From IMG/VR virus record IMGVR_UViG_3300027996_000071, positions 1 to 40,959 of that record: a stretch of DNA of 40,959 nt; one strand, given 5' to 3'. The notes below the pieces were generated by a model that had not been told where the DNA came from, ran no database searches, and saw nothing but the letters and a program-made list of their open reading frames with translations. The translations under genes and the position numbers were made by a program. Positions 29,001-36,800 of the stretch are shown here, piece by piece (the stretch's first letter is position 1; each line of letters begins with the position of its first letter). The DNA comes from a virus.

Positions 29001-32000
29001 ATCAAAAATGAAGTTAATGCAAGTTTAGAAAATACTTTCTCAGATTTTATGGGTGTTCTCACATCTCTAAAAGTTACAGATAATTTATCTACACAAGTAT
29101 TGAAAGGATTGAATATTGCTAATGGGGTTTCAAGAACCACAGTTGATTTATCTATGCTGAAGTTAAATCTTACAACTGACAGCACATATAATTTAAAACA
29201 AATATTCTTTAATAACTATATTAATGCAAAGGCATTAAATGATTTACTACTAGGTGATCAAGCCATAACTCTAAAAAGTATGGTTGATAAAGTTAAAAGA
29301 GCTAAGTTGCAAAATGCTGCATACTATAGTGCTATGAGTCAGATTACTGATCCAAGTAAAGGCATTACACATGCTAGTACTAATTTTGATTTATATCCTT
29401 TCCAGGATCCAACAGCTAAATCTGATTTTACTGGAAATAATATTGATCTAGCTGATGCACAAGTTTATATTACTACAAAAGGTATACGTTATTCAACATT
29501 TGCATTTGGTAGATTAAGTCCAGCAATGGCAAGTATGTTAGATGATATTGATATAGGTGCACCTATTAGTGCAGATAGAGCATGGGGATCACAAGAAAAT
29601 TCTATTAATTTATCTAAACAACAAGATTTTATAAACTCTAAGAAGTTTGTATACATGGATGGTAAGACTGCATTAAAAATGTCAGTTACTGTTTTAACAA
29701 AAGAATATACATCTAAATATAATACAGACACCGGCATATGGGAAGCTAAGCCAAACATGCAACAGCTTCATTACTTGCGTGAGCAAATGGAAGCCAATGA
29801 AGAAGTTAATCAAAACTTTGCTATGGCAGCGCCTGTTTCAGCTATAAAGATGTTGAAGCAAGGGGTTAATTCACTTGTATCAGGGGAATTTGATACAACT
29901 GAAGACTTAGCTTCAATTAATTTAGATACTGCATACCTTGGTCTCCAGGTTATAAACCCTTCTAATAAAGTTATAGTAACTGATATGAATCAGATAAAGG
30001 AGCTTATAACTTCTGAACAAGATGATAGTACTCCAGTATCTATAGAAGGAAGCCCGGAACTAAACAACATAGGTAAGGTAAGAGAAGCATACAATGATGC
30101 AGTTAGTAATAGAGTAACTTTAAAATATAAAAATAAAAGAAACCTAGTATTTAGTTTTGATACAGCACTTGATGAGTTTGAACTATCAAAAGAAAAAGGT
30201 GCTATAACACCTAACCTTGCAGCATTTTTATTAGAAGCGCAAAAAGGCTTAATGTCAGCAGGAGCATCTTCAAACTTACTTGAGTTTTTTGCTGTTGAAG
30301 GTGGTGTTCAAAAGTATAATTTAAACAGCCCAATTACTGCTAAAAAGTTTGAACAGCTTTTCTTAACATACTTTAGTAAGGGTACATTAAAAGAAAAAGT
30401 ACCGGGTACTTCAGTTGCATTGTTATCTTCATTTGGTCATAAGGTCTACAGACGTGTATATGAAATGAAAAATGGTATGCCTAGTAGATCTGAAATTGTA
30501 AGAGAAAGTGCTTACAATGGAGAAAGCCTAGAAAATATAAATGATCTTGTTGATGGTAAACATGGTGGTGTTCTTGTTCTTGATGTTCTAAGAACAGGTG
30601 TTATGGAGTACAAAAACAATGATGTTGTAAATGGAGAGCCTACAGGTGTAAGATATAGCGAAACTATTATGCCTGCTATGGATAGAAATATAATGGAGTT
30701 AATTCAAGAAAATCCAGATGCTGCAATACCAGAAGTGATAGCTAAAATGTTTGGTGTACGTATACCTACACAGGATAAACACTCTGCAGTAAACATAAGA
30801 ATTGTTGATTTTATGCCTGTGTATTACGGTTCAACTGCAATATTTCCTAAAGAACTTGTAGAAATATCAGGAGCGGATTTTGATATTGATAAAGTATATG
30901 CGTTAGCAAAAGAATACTACTTAGATAGTAATAAAAACTTTAAGGCTTATGGTTCTGGCAACTCTTATTTTGAGTATGTAAAGTACATGAACTTAAAAGC
31001 ATCTGAACCTAATAATATCTTTAGCACGGCATCTTCTTTATACAAGGATGAAACACTTGCAATAAGAAGAGATAACGCACTAAGTGCTGCAGAACAGACT
31101 AGGGTTACTGATGATCAAGGTGTAAATAAAATTACAGAAGAAGCTCTTAGAGCAATGTTGATATTAGGTCTGCCCGTTACTAAAGCACAATTTAAATCAT
31201 ACTCTGAAAAACATGGATCTCCAAATGAAGGAGTACTAAATAATGATATATTAGATTACAGATACACACTAGCAGGTAATACAGGTGTAACAGGTGAAAC
31301 ACTAAAAGCTATTGATCAAGATTCTGGTCAAGGTAAATCAGACTTGCCTATAGCCTATCAAGCAGCTGATTTAAAAATGCTAGAAGTTTTATTTGATGAG
31401 CTTTCTGAAATTGAGGGTATAGAATTATTTGCAAGCAGAAAAGATTCTGATATTGATGTTGATACACTTCATGGAATGATAAAATCTTTTGAAGCAAATA
31501 AAGGTGCAGCTATTGGTGCAATTGTAAAACCTAACCTGGCTTTAAGTCTATTACGTGAGTATAAAATTAAACTAGATAGACCTATAAAATTTGATGGTAA
31601 AACATATAATGGCTTTACTAAAGACAAAATAAATGGTGAAAGAATACAAGATATTATTTCTACTTTAGTTACAATGGAGACTGATAATGCTAAAGAGCGT
31701 TTGATAGCTAAATTTGGACTTAACATTCATGCCGTTGGTTTAGTTGGTAATATGGTTTCTTTAGGTATTCCATTGAGAACTTCAATCTTATTAGTAAACT
31801 CTGCTGAAATAAGAGACTTATATGATCAGGCTTTAAATAAGAGTGATCAGTATGATGCAAGTTTAGATACGCTTTTATCAATGCGTATAAATGCAGTAGC
31901 AGCATTAGCTGCTAAACAAAAAGATAAGAGTGGTGGTAAACTTCCGTTTGTAAAATTATCAGATAAATTTTTAGAGTCAGCTGTAGATAGTACAGAAGAC

Positions 32001-33842
32001 TTAACATCTAATGAAAGACTTCAAATATTATTTTTATTTGATAGACTTAATAGTGTTAAAAAGTTTACAAACAAGATAAACAAAGTTACAAGTCTTACAC
32101 AGGGTCTTCCTAAGTCTATACCAGAGATGAAAGATTCTATTGAAGATATTCTTTCTTTATTTGATAAAGATGCTCCTATGGATATTAGACCAATCTATGG
32201 TAACAGCAGCAAAACTTGGCAGAGCACTTATTTAAAAATATTTGGTCAAATACATAATGATCTTTTACCTAACACTATTTTAACCATGAGTCAGGACTTT
32301 AATGATATATTAAATCCTACTTATAAGCAAATGAATACTGATGGAAGAGGGTTTGATAATGAAGCAAAAAATAAAATTGAGCAAGATTTATTATCTTATT
32401 TAACAATTAAGTCATATCAACATCTTCTTAATAATAGTTCTGGCAATTCTTCTGTAGAGAATTCATTACTTTATCCTGGAGTTGTAGGCACAACAGATTT
32501 ATCTTTAGTTAAAAGAATAGAAGACCTACGTGCAGACAGGGCTAAGAAAGGTGAGGAATATAATTACTTCCTTGACAGTTTTGTAGGTACACAATATGCC
32601 GGGGCAGAAGGCAATAACTCAGGGTTAAATTTAGTAAAAGCAGATACCTGGAGAAGGCTTAATGCAGCAAACAAAATTGATCTTCAAACATCATTTGCAA
32701 AACTATATGGTTCTATTGAGACAAGAGAAATAGCTGAAGACATTCTGCATTATATGATGGTTAAAGATGGATTGCAACTTAAGTATGGAAGTCTTATGAG
32801 TGCAATGAGTCCTTTTATTATGGACAAGTATCTTAAAAATGTTGGTGCAGTAGAAAGTGCTCTTAAGGGTCAAGTAGAGTTTGAACAAGTTTTTGGTGTA
32901 TCTAAACAAGATGTAATGAAAGAGTTTAAGTATGGATACTTACAATCTAATATTGTAGGACCATATCTTTTAACTTATGATGCTAGCAAACTTGTTGCTG
33001 GGGAAACTTTTGATTTTATCAATAGACCTCACAAGATGGAAATTAGTTCAGAAGGTTTTGATCACGTAAATGCAAAAGAATTTATAAGAGTTAAAGTAGA
33101 TAAAGGACGAGGAGAAGAGTATATATTGCTCAGAGCACTTGCCAAAGAAGATTCTAATGAAAATATAACTGTATACTCTGAGGTTTCATCAATGGGTTCT
33201 AATCAGCAGTTTGGTGGTGGCTTTGTAGGTGGACCTAGACTTACATATAATCAAGTAAGAAACGTAGGTAGAGGAACAACACAAAATAGTTTACCTCAAG
33301 ATAGAGCTGCACAAACAACACAACAAACACAACAAACTAGTGAGGTTGAGTATCCTGTTGATACTAACCCTGCAGCTATACAAGATGTAAATGAAGTATT
33401 AAATTCTGAATCAGCAATAGTTAGTCAAACTACGGATTCTGTAACAGTTCAAGCTGATGTAGATGCGGCAGAAACAAACATATCTGACATGGCAAAAATA
33501 ATGGCTGAGTTGTCTAAGAACTCAGATAGTCTTATATTTGATGAGACAGGAAATGCTATTATAGAAGATACGGATCAGAGCATTCCAGAAGCTACAGAAG
33601 TTGAACAACAACAACAAGAGCAACTAGAAATGGATCTTTTTGCTTCAGAAGAAATTTCAGAAGCTTCAAGTCTATCAGAATGGTGGGATGCAAATGTTGA
33701 AGGTAATAGTGAAGCTTTGAAAAAGCTATCTGCAGAAAATATAAAAAGCCTTGATGATGCAATATCAACATACGGTGATTTATTTTCACAGACAAAAGAA
33801 GGAGAACAAGAAATAATTGAGAGACTTAAATGTCTTATATAA
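20019..33842 (+). CDS. Giant virion RNA polymerase fusion with zincin domain
   Basis: 4607 residues in one open frame. Residues about 231-275 and 505-595 hold Ala/Gly-rich hydrophobic segments that could touch membranes. A coiled-coil-like stretch (around 2010-2060) precedes a zincin domain with HEAFH at 2134-2138 and an E-rich candidate third-ligand helix (FAEEYMADEF, 2195-2204). Further on, R3581-I-P-T begins a segment ending GADFDIDK, with D3620, D3622 and D3624. This order (R-x-P-T, G-x-x-I, P, ADFDxD) mirrors the bacterial beta-prime NADFDGD active-site region and the DxDxD loop known for crAss-like virion RNA polymerases. A Gln/Thr-rich linker lies near 4425-4445. Published crAss-like polymerases are about 2200 residues, so this is roughly double. 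Inferred role: injected polymerase that transcribes early phage genes. Confidence 0.8.
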   Translation: MENESNKPLAQEIKNQERPAPSIIPEGQFRFEPIAEMFDSPEENFNDYLLSSDLAADDVSGVNEYKAEIDKYGIGAMASLGVAVPSFASDTYNPRSQDQPADNDFSLIQKALTLEKKPISETRMAPIFSGMRQGQFERYYNHPEFDKLGFSPYSNMENYYNANSTIWDDMTRMRGQWMSLAGTGLNSVYGSLFSGGDYLAPDFEAATEFEDTMGISSSTRGGGLAFFNNLAANSAYTFGILSSIAIEEIILAGASGLSGGALAAPAAVKTASNVGKAGKALYSFTKLFDRTRKILQKAKELETARDFYNAATTGGKMALNTLGKGFTPNTLKAFQNMKTAQNAGQNMTNLAKMGTGFGGFYRDLRAVNLAMAESKLESGMAYNKVMRQGLTDANNFSGGQGITDGRDVSNAANQAAFKTMLGNAPLIYASNWFVIGNAMGGFQRGIQRTIGSTFQKGISKNIVNTAGKKVINGAGEVIKSPFKYIGGGFKNTMAKVKAGGFKGIVGSGGIAMLDYFAANVAEGIQEIGQEAISAATVGYYTEILNNPAQGGEALKNQMILSAMGDQFSAQGAGTFLSGFLMGGLVSGPQKLFFQGVPSIYNYGLQEAGIGLASKSQKEAYAEYKTNRENMINKVVESYNKSWDSQAIDPSSLFDINRLNFMVQKEAAENMKSALDIFNFVDNADRSKFQQYYTMFAGNGSQYFKDQLQGFLELTDEELSQAFPGVSNKDKKDGKLRGRINDMLVGIDKMEQSYNENKDKFKNPYNKNKFNPKTQQRQYIAELLNEEAYEHVRYLYMFTNDGFNRALERADSIYSKLQSDPLFDKMSANDITNLLDEKSIQVEIDMLQLEILATGEDKTQGIGETNKTKKEKIKRLKAIQKIINDPQNRFKNGTFKRNKLLKGKLRTEFRNYVRFMASAAGTFADESKIDAALEQIVDYGALKGRARVYDKAIQFMQNPEKFAEIQERAYEVNKEIYGQRAKITEAMVKQYVDIVEANELVNQLGKMGVYAATSETQMFLQTGNAAFLQTFYDDNGRVQPEMHTVLYEQIQQRLSIYNQTRAEQLKEENPQTQEEIDVEQSEEARSAIDILLEKAGIDVKIDVSINSPLLVKVLKRSYNKYRAQQARLGLPVLDSTEWISTAEAINIRNVVNAVKKVWASGEPQVGVEGVLEYVKPLETDVIKNDTGFEEFLQDPEVLINNPVITSILNQSGVEMSDIVESKDVTLEEGQALEDTPQRVFYKEGVTADIYKISVVDNQTGEIVEMYKLLDKKGNELPSDVLEFVDKNFKSVQGVFLAGQGKTAKQALDALNTNLVDSNTPFSFDGVDNLTYGQVVYKDGVKYIVVQDPRFSKKFGANQKLKIIKESDNVGPFSDRKFLFVPQGEFKGRFTLEETTFELIPDSVTKIQIQDLTTLYPHVNYTEGSTESDNVNAKERYNAILSMLTAEEIEGLQLVVTLDSQGGTNTGSYAVKNRAGKVYKEGNPLIDRLRSKYIVGIKIASPELAASINEKLKEMGIEPSNSPEGVFAYLNNESFLIRDQRTGSPIDPRSMTKEQASNVILAQKNLNAEQKQQALERVHNAFALNALVVQTFDNLNIDEEVTYIMANSKDLPFGLNLTPGGGRVAYAKSRERVYPLPMDALQYNTADQEGNLFVFDLKYDKETGKRSYDFTTNLKGKERDALEDAIEKQLKKQKQWDNLLDAGMGTDRYLAMVRLPNGTFAKVNLKPVEYKQEELEELYVDVVEAAKRIGAMTNGEKSIEEAVKYNNELLSRLFLSSYSGNLIELNVGPDGSIFISLDNKNSKTSLNVGFDLAKINSKDNAKQVIEDLVDEYNSNQEVDGLNAKLKPKNFRKSFATGVSPQEIYDNSTTEVLPEVVEGQTVEVSADSDAIQMSRDIAFIPNTDKSNELERESALGRDKPTAAEAEDSVSDMEESEFEEMIDENNFGDYQKNIDHVVNAILRGIELSSREKQLMKNDVFRQSVTFQVTVQGGPGSLAVEKNDKTTKLDAIKAELESLREKLEEGLTTKKAKIKAIKSSKEYQDLLAKRKKMERGANKLVQASSETERIDDYNEFIDWANDNLPDTITIEDLVTLADNGISKGYERVGSFVLNLDRIANGVDVNGIIYTSPLSPYKYHEAFHSIFRTVLTQEQINRYRSIAKSEVKAKYGSKYKIELERFRNSAQQYKDMSEIELENEFAEEYMADEFEAFKKNPRSTKTNTEIKSFFTKLIEWIKGVFSKYSSTELLTLYENIDAGKFKNASTQSNEFTTLEDSLGGSVTVANALVRYSTASKVVAEGEPAGQLYVDSDVIDPLIRSMAGMFINRVNDLSLTKKSYNPTEVYNDLEVDFMIMLDPNSEANKGFTGAKKGYLEQLDDAFTNYPEDIKKEVFNLINVISDMDQADQLKIENVEETSGIRSTSDFNKDAAEIGGFNSLSYKVRSYIATTTMVGVDFFGKEELTEGEPLIVPVKFLEAYTALLKSVSNESNPAVMLKRMYSYSRLNPQGKAVVDKLFNDTGITIEGLTSSEPFKDVTDGSLLISILKGFENYKVDYLFNERDSNGNLLVYTASERDDINAQLDEWSQAYITKRKLALADPNRVKSLLRLTKDMKEVMQSYPEETSLVYQMSRGFSERMFDLIGIRLSPNYIAYSIASAKTNKDLENSPELLALKDAYSQEPITNELLDQLYEGLSRNGDIFSTKEGGMASRLTKLSLANAVMDETIGSSTFINPNGDIVYAHQLPTFHLKTMAALNNQAKIDELLNNPFLSNNYLLNSEAFLNLSRENRLKVIRVAGSKLKEQITNADNDQVSEALLNESISQNKATQSFGEFTPQEFAISLINNYMSNFNRRTGKVETVVGKDGQEIATSPVFLRVMEAANTGDLASLPIIKAVTDKNGNIVLTEEAIGTFINSIEAEFNRISAELLAFETEPGNIEGFNNEKSDRADNGRAFKFTNNGLLLTEETKKELIRVATENAKLGKTISFKEALSSAVGVTSSSIKNEVNASLENTFSDFMGVLTSLKVTDNLSTQVLKGLNIANGVSRTTVDLSMLKLNLTTDSTYNLKQIFFNNYINAKALNDLLLGDQAITLKSMVDKVKRAKLQNAAYYSAMSQITDPSKGITHASTNFDLYPFQDPTAKSDFTGNNIDLADAQVYITTKGIRYSTFAFGRLSPAMASMLDDIDIGAPISADRAWGSQENSINLSKQQDFINSKKFVYMDGKTALKMSVTVLTKEYTSKYNTDTGIWEAKPNMQQLHYLREQMEANEEVNQNFAMAAPVSAIKMLKQGVNSLVSGEFDTTEDLASINLDTAYLGLQVINPSNKVIVTDMNQIKELITSEQDDSTPVSIEGSPELNNIGKVREAYNDAVSNRVTLKYKNKRNLVFSFDTALDEFELSKEKGAITPNLAAFLLEAQKGLMSAGASSNLLEFFAVEGGVQKYNLNSPITAKKFEQLFLTYFSKGTLKEKVPGTSVALLSSFGHKVYRRVYEMKNGMPSRSEIVRESAYNGESLENINDLVDGKHGGVLVLDVLRTGVMEYKNNDVVNGEPTGVRYSETIMPAMDRNIMELIQENPDAAIPEVIAKMFGVRIPTQDKHSAVNIRIVDFMPVYYGSTAIFPKELVEISGADFDIDKVYALAKEYYLDSNKNFKAYGSGNSYFEYVKYMNLKASEPNNIFSTASSLYKDETLAIRRDNALSAAEQTRVTDDQGVNKITEEALRAMLILGLPVTKAQFKSYSEKHGSPNEGVLNNDILDYRYTLAGNTGVTGETLKAIDQDSGQGKSDLPIAYQAADLKMLEVLFDELSEIEGIELFASRKDSDIDVDTLHGMIKSFEANKGAAIGAIVKPNLALSLLREYKIKLDRPIKFDGKTYNGFTKDKINGERIQDIISTLVTMETDNAKERLIAKFGLNIHAVGLVGNMVSLGIPLRTSILLVNSAEIRDLYDQALNKSDQYDASLDTLLSMRINAVAALAAKQKDKSGGKLPFVKLSDKFLESAVDSTEDLTSNERLQILFLFDRLNSVKKFTNKINKVTSLTQGLPKSIPEMKDSIEDILSLFDKDAPMDIRPIYGNSSKTWQSTYLKIFGQIHNDLLPNTILTMSQDFNDILNPTYKQMNTDGRGFDNEAKNKIEQDLLSYLTIKSYQHLLNNSSGNSSVENSLLYPGVVGTTDLSLVKRIEDLRADRAKKGEEYNYFLDSFVGTQYAGAEGNNSGLNLVKADTWRRLNAANKIDLQTSFAKLYGSIETREIAEDILHYMMVKDGLQLKYGSLMSAMSPFIMDKYLKNVGAVESALKGQVEFEQVFGVSKQDVMKEFKYGYLQSNIVGPYLLTYDASKLVAGETFDFINRPHKMEISSEGFDHVNAKEFIRVKVDKGRGEEYILLRALAKEDSNENITVYSEVSSMGSNQQFGGGFVGGPRLTYNQVRNVGRGTTQNSLPQDRAAQTTQQTQQTSEVEYPVDTNPAAIQDVNEVLNSESAIVSQTTDSVTVQADVDAAETNISDMAKIMAELSKNSDSLIFDETGNAIIEDTDQSIPEATEVEQQQQEQLEMDLFASEEISEASSLSEWWDANVEGNSEALKKLSAENIKSLDDAISTYGDLFSQTKEGEQEIIERLKCLI
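26370..26780 (+). other. Zincin metallopeptidase domain
   Basis: PYKYHEAFHSIFRTVL carries the HExxH motif (H2134, E2135, H2138). About 60 residues later, NEFAEEYMADEF offers Glu2197 or Glu2198 as the third zinc ligand. A hydrophobic helix, SFFTKLIEWIKGVF, follows. All key residues are present, so it may be active. Targets are unknown; cleavage of its own polypeptide or of other particle proteins is inference. Confidence 0.65.
30759..30899 (+). other. RNA polymerase double-psi barrel catalytic motif (DFDID)
   Basis: Codons 3581-3627 encode VRIPTQDKHS..., a short spacer, GSTAIFPKEL and then ISGADFDIDKVYAL. The three aspartates, at alternate positions, would hold the catalytic magnesium. ADFDGD is invariant in cellular polymerase beta-prime subunits; the I-for-G change fits the DxDxD form described for crAss-like phage polymerases. 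Confidence 0.8.
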
Positions 33843-33857
33843 TTAAAGAATAATCAA

Positions 33858-36800
33858 ATGGCTAAATGTTACAATAGAAATGATCCAGGATACCAAGCAC
33901 TAAAAGATGAGTTTGGAACTAATATCAGAACATCTAAGATTATTAATGATTGGCAACGTGTCAATGGTTCTGACATGTTTCCTAGTGTTGTCCAAGCCCA
34001 AACAATGGTTAAGGATCAAAACATTGCATTTTCATTAAAGACTCAAGCTTTTGGTGAAAGTGTTCTTGACAATTTAAGAAGAGAAAGAATAGGTAAGAAT
34101 TTTGCAGGTCAGTTTTTAATTAATAACTCTAATCCTAATACTCAATTATATGATGAAGCCTTTTTAGAAAGTAACCTAAAAAGATTTTACAGATACCTAG
34201 ATATTAATAATATACCAAGAGAATCATTTACGGTAACAAGAACTCCAAAGAGTTATAAGATTGAACCAAACAATGATATGTTTTCTGCCAGAGATATACT
34301 AGAAAAATCAAGGTCATGGGATACCAATAGATCAAGGGCGGTTGTTATGCATCTTAAGAGGATGTTTCCACAGGTACAAGTAAAAATGGTATCTGTTGCA
34401 CAAGCAAGAGTAATGTATGAGTCATTACCAAAAACTAAAACAAATAATGTTAAATTCAATGAAGTAAATTCTTTTTATATGGATGGTGTAGCTTATCTAA
34501 TAAAAGGTAGAGTTACAGATGAAATAGCTATTGAAGAAATGTTGCATCCTTTTATAGATGCAATAAAGATGGAGAATGAAGAATTATTTAACTCACTTCT
34601 TGAGGAAGCAGTAAATAATTTTCCTGAACTATCACAACAAATTGAAGATGCTTACAACGCCAGTACAAGAAATTTCAGTGATACTGAAAGAGATCTTGAA
34701 CTTGTAACGCAAGCATTATCAAGACACTTCAAAAAAGAATATGAGACAACACCAACAAAAGGATTTTTAGCAAAAGTTAAAGAAGTCCTTGAATGGTTTA
34801 AAGCTGTAATTGAAAACCTTAATAAATATATTACAGGCAGAGAGCTTCCTGTATCTGCTATTAAACCAGGTACAAATCTGAGCGATATAGCTAAACTGCT
34901 TAACACAGAAGGAATACAGTTTAAGTTAGAGAAAAGAGTAGATGGTAAATTGAGGTATGCTCTATCACCACAAAAAGAAATACAAATAAAAGATGCTTTA
35001 GAAAGGGCTAATGATACACAGAAGCCAATCATAATGCAATTATTTAATGTAGCACAGAGTGAAAATTCAGGCCTTGTTGATTCTCTGTCAGCATCAGTAA
35101 AAGATGCAGCAGCTGGAGATTCAATTGTAACGCTTAATAAAGAAGATCATACCTACATAAACTCTAATGATGCTGATAAAGTATACACATCAGTAACTAC
35201 AGCTATAAAAGGAAAGCTATCACCGGACAAACAGGTGGCTCATAAGATTAATTTAGATATTGGTAACGAAGTAGATACATTACTAGACGGTGTTATTGCT
35301 AATCTTTCTTTTGAAGATGCATATGCTGCATTAGAAACAAACATCATATCTAAAGATAAGGCTAAGGAAACTTTTGATACCCTTGGTAGTATTATGGATA
35401 GTTTAAAAATGAAAGGTGCTATTGTATTATCTCAAGTTGTTTTATTTGATGAAGCATCTAAAATGGCTGGTACTGCAGATGTATTTATTATAGATCAAAA
35501 TGGTAAGGTAAATATCATGGATCTAAAAACTACAAAAAATGAACTAAGTAAAACAGTTCCTCTTAATGATAAAAAGGGAAAGCGTGTAGGAAATCAGTAC
35601 AAGGAAAGATTTTATACTTTAGAGAATGACTCTTTTCTAAGGCAGCAAGGTTTAGCAACTCAATTATCAACAGAGCAGCAACACAATCTACAAGTAAATG
35701 TATATAGAAGAATGGCTGAGAATATGGGATATGAAGTATCCTATGATGAATGGGCTACATCTACAATACATTTTAAGGTTGGGATAGAAGGTACTGGTTC
35801 TGATCAAGTATTTGATGGTTCAGTAGATTTTGATAGATGGGTTCCTCATCCTATAAGCCAAAACTTAAATTTAGTAAATGCACTTGTCCCACAAGCAATA
35901 AGCTCTTACCAAAAAAGTAAAATAGAACAAGAGCAAGAAGGCTCATATAATAAAATATGGAATGGTAAGGATCAGAATGATGAGACAACTGAAGAAGATA
36001 AAAAAGCAGCAGAAAACTATGATGAATACAATGCTGCAGCTGGCTTATTAGACACATATCAAAAAGCACTAATTGAAAAAAGAGATATGATTCCTTTGTT
36101 GACTTCTAATATATATATGGAATCAACAAAAGAAAATGAGATTGATCAAATATCCAAGACAATAGCATACATAAATTTAGCTATGGCGGGTAATGTTAAA
36201 GGTCAATCAAAGGCATTGTCTGAGGTATTACAAGATGCATTATCACAAATAAAAGAGTTCAGGGCTTATGTTGAGAATCCAAAAAATGTAAACAAGCCAG
36301 AGTATGTTTCTTATGTTTTAAATTTTGATAAGTATATGAAAACGTTTGAAGGGCTTTTTATACTTAAAGATTTAAAAGGGCTAAATAGGACTCAAAATAA
36401 TTTAATACTCTCATTACAAACACAACTTAATTTACTTAGTGGTGCTGGAACTGATACAGGAGGAATAGTAGGTACTGCACTGAAAGACTATGTAAAAGAA
36501 ATGGTTAGGTTAAAATCAAACAATGATTATGGTGGTAAAGATAGTTTGTTTACTGAGAAAGACTTAGAGCTTTTATTGGAAAAAGTTCCAGATATAAGTG
36601 ACACTGAATACCAAACGAAGGATCTGGCAACATCTCCGGATGTTTTGTTAGCTACAATGGATAAGATAAGAAAAGCTCAGAACCAAAAGCTATTAGATCT
36701 AGTTGCTCAAAGAGAATCAATGATTAGAGCTGCAGGTCAAAAGCTTGTAAAATTATCTCCAGAGTTAAAACTTGATGAGCTTTATAAGTTTATGCTAGAG

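Noticed and set aside
28592-29185. Minus-strand open frame of 197 codons inside the polymerase gene
   Set aside because: Antisense shadow of a strongly supported gene; Leu/Ser/Val-biased composition, no motif, no room for a promoter.
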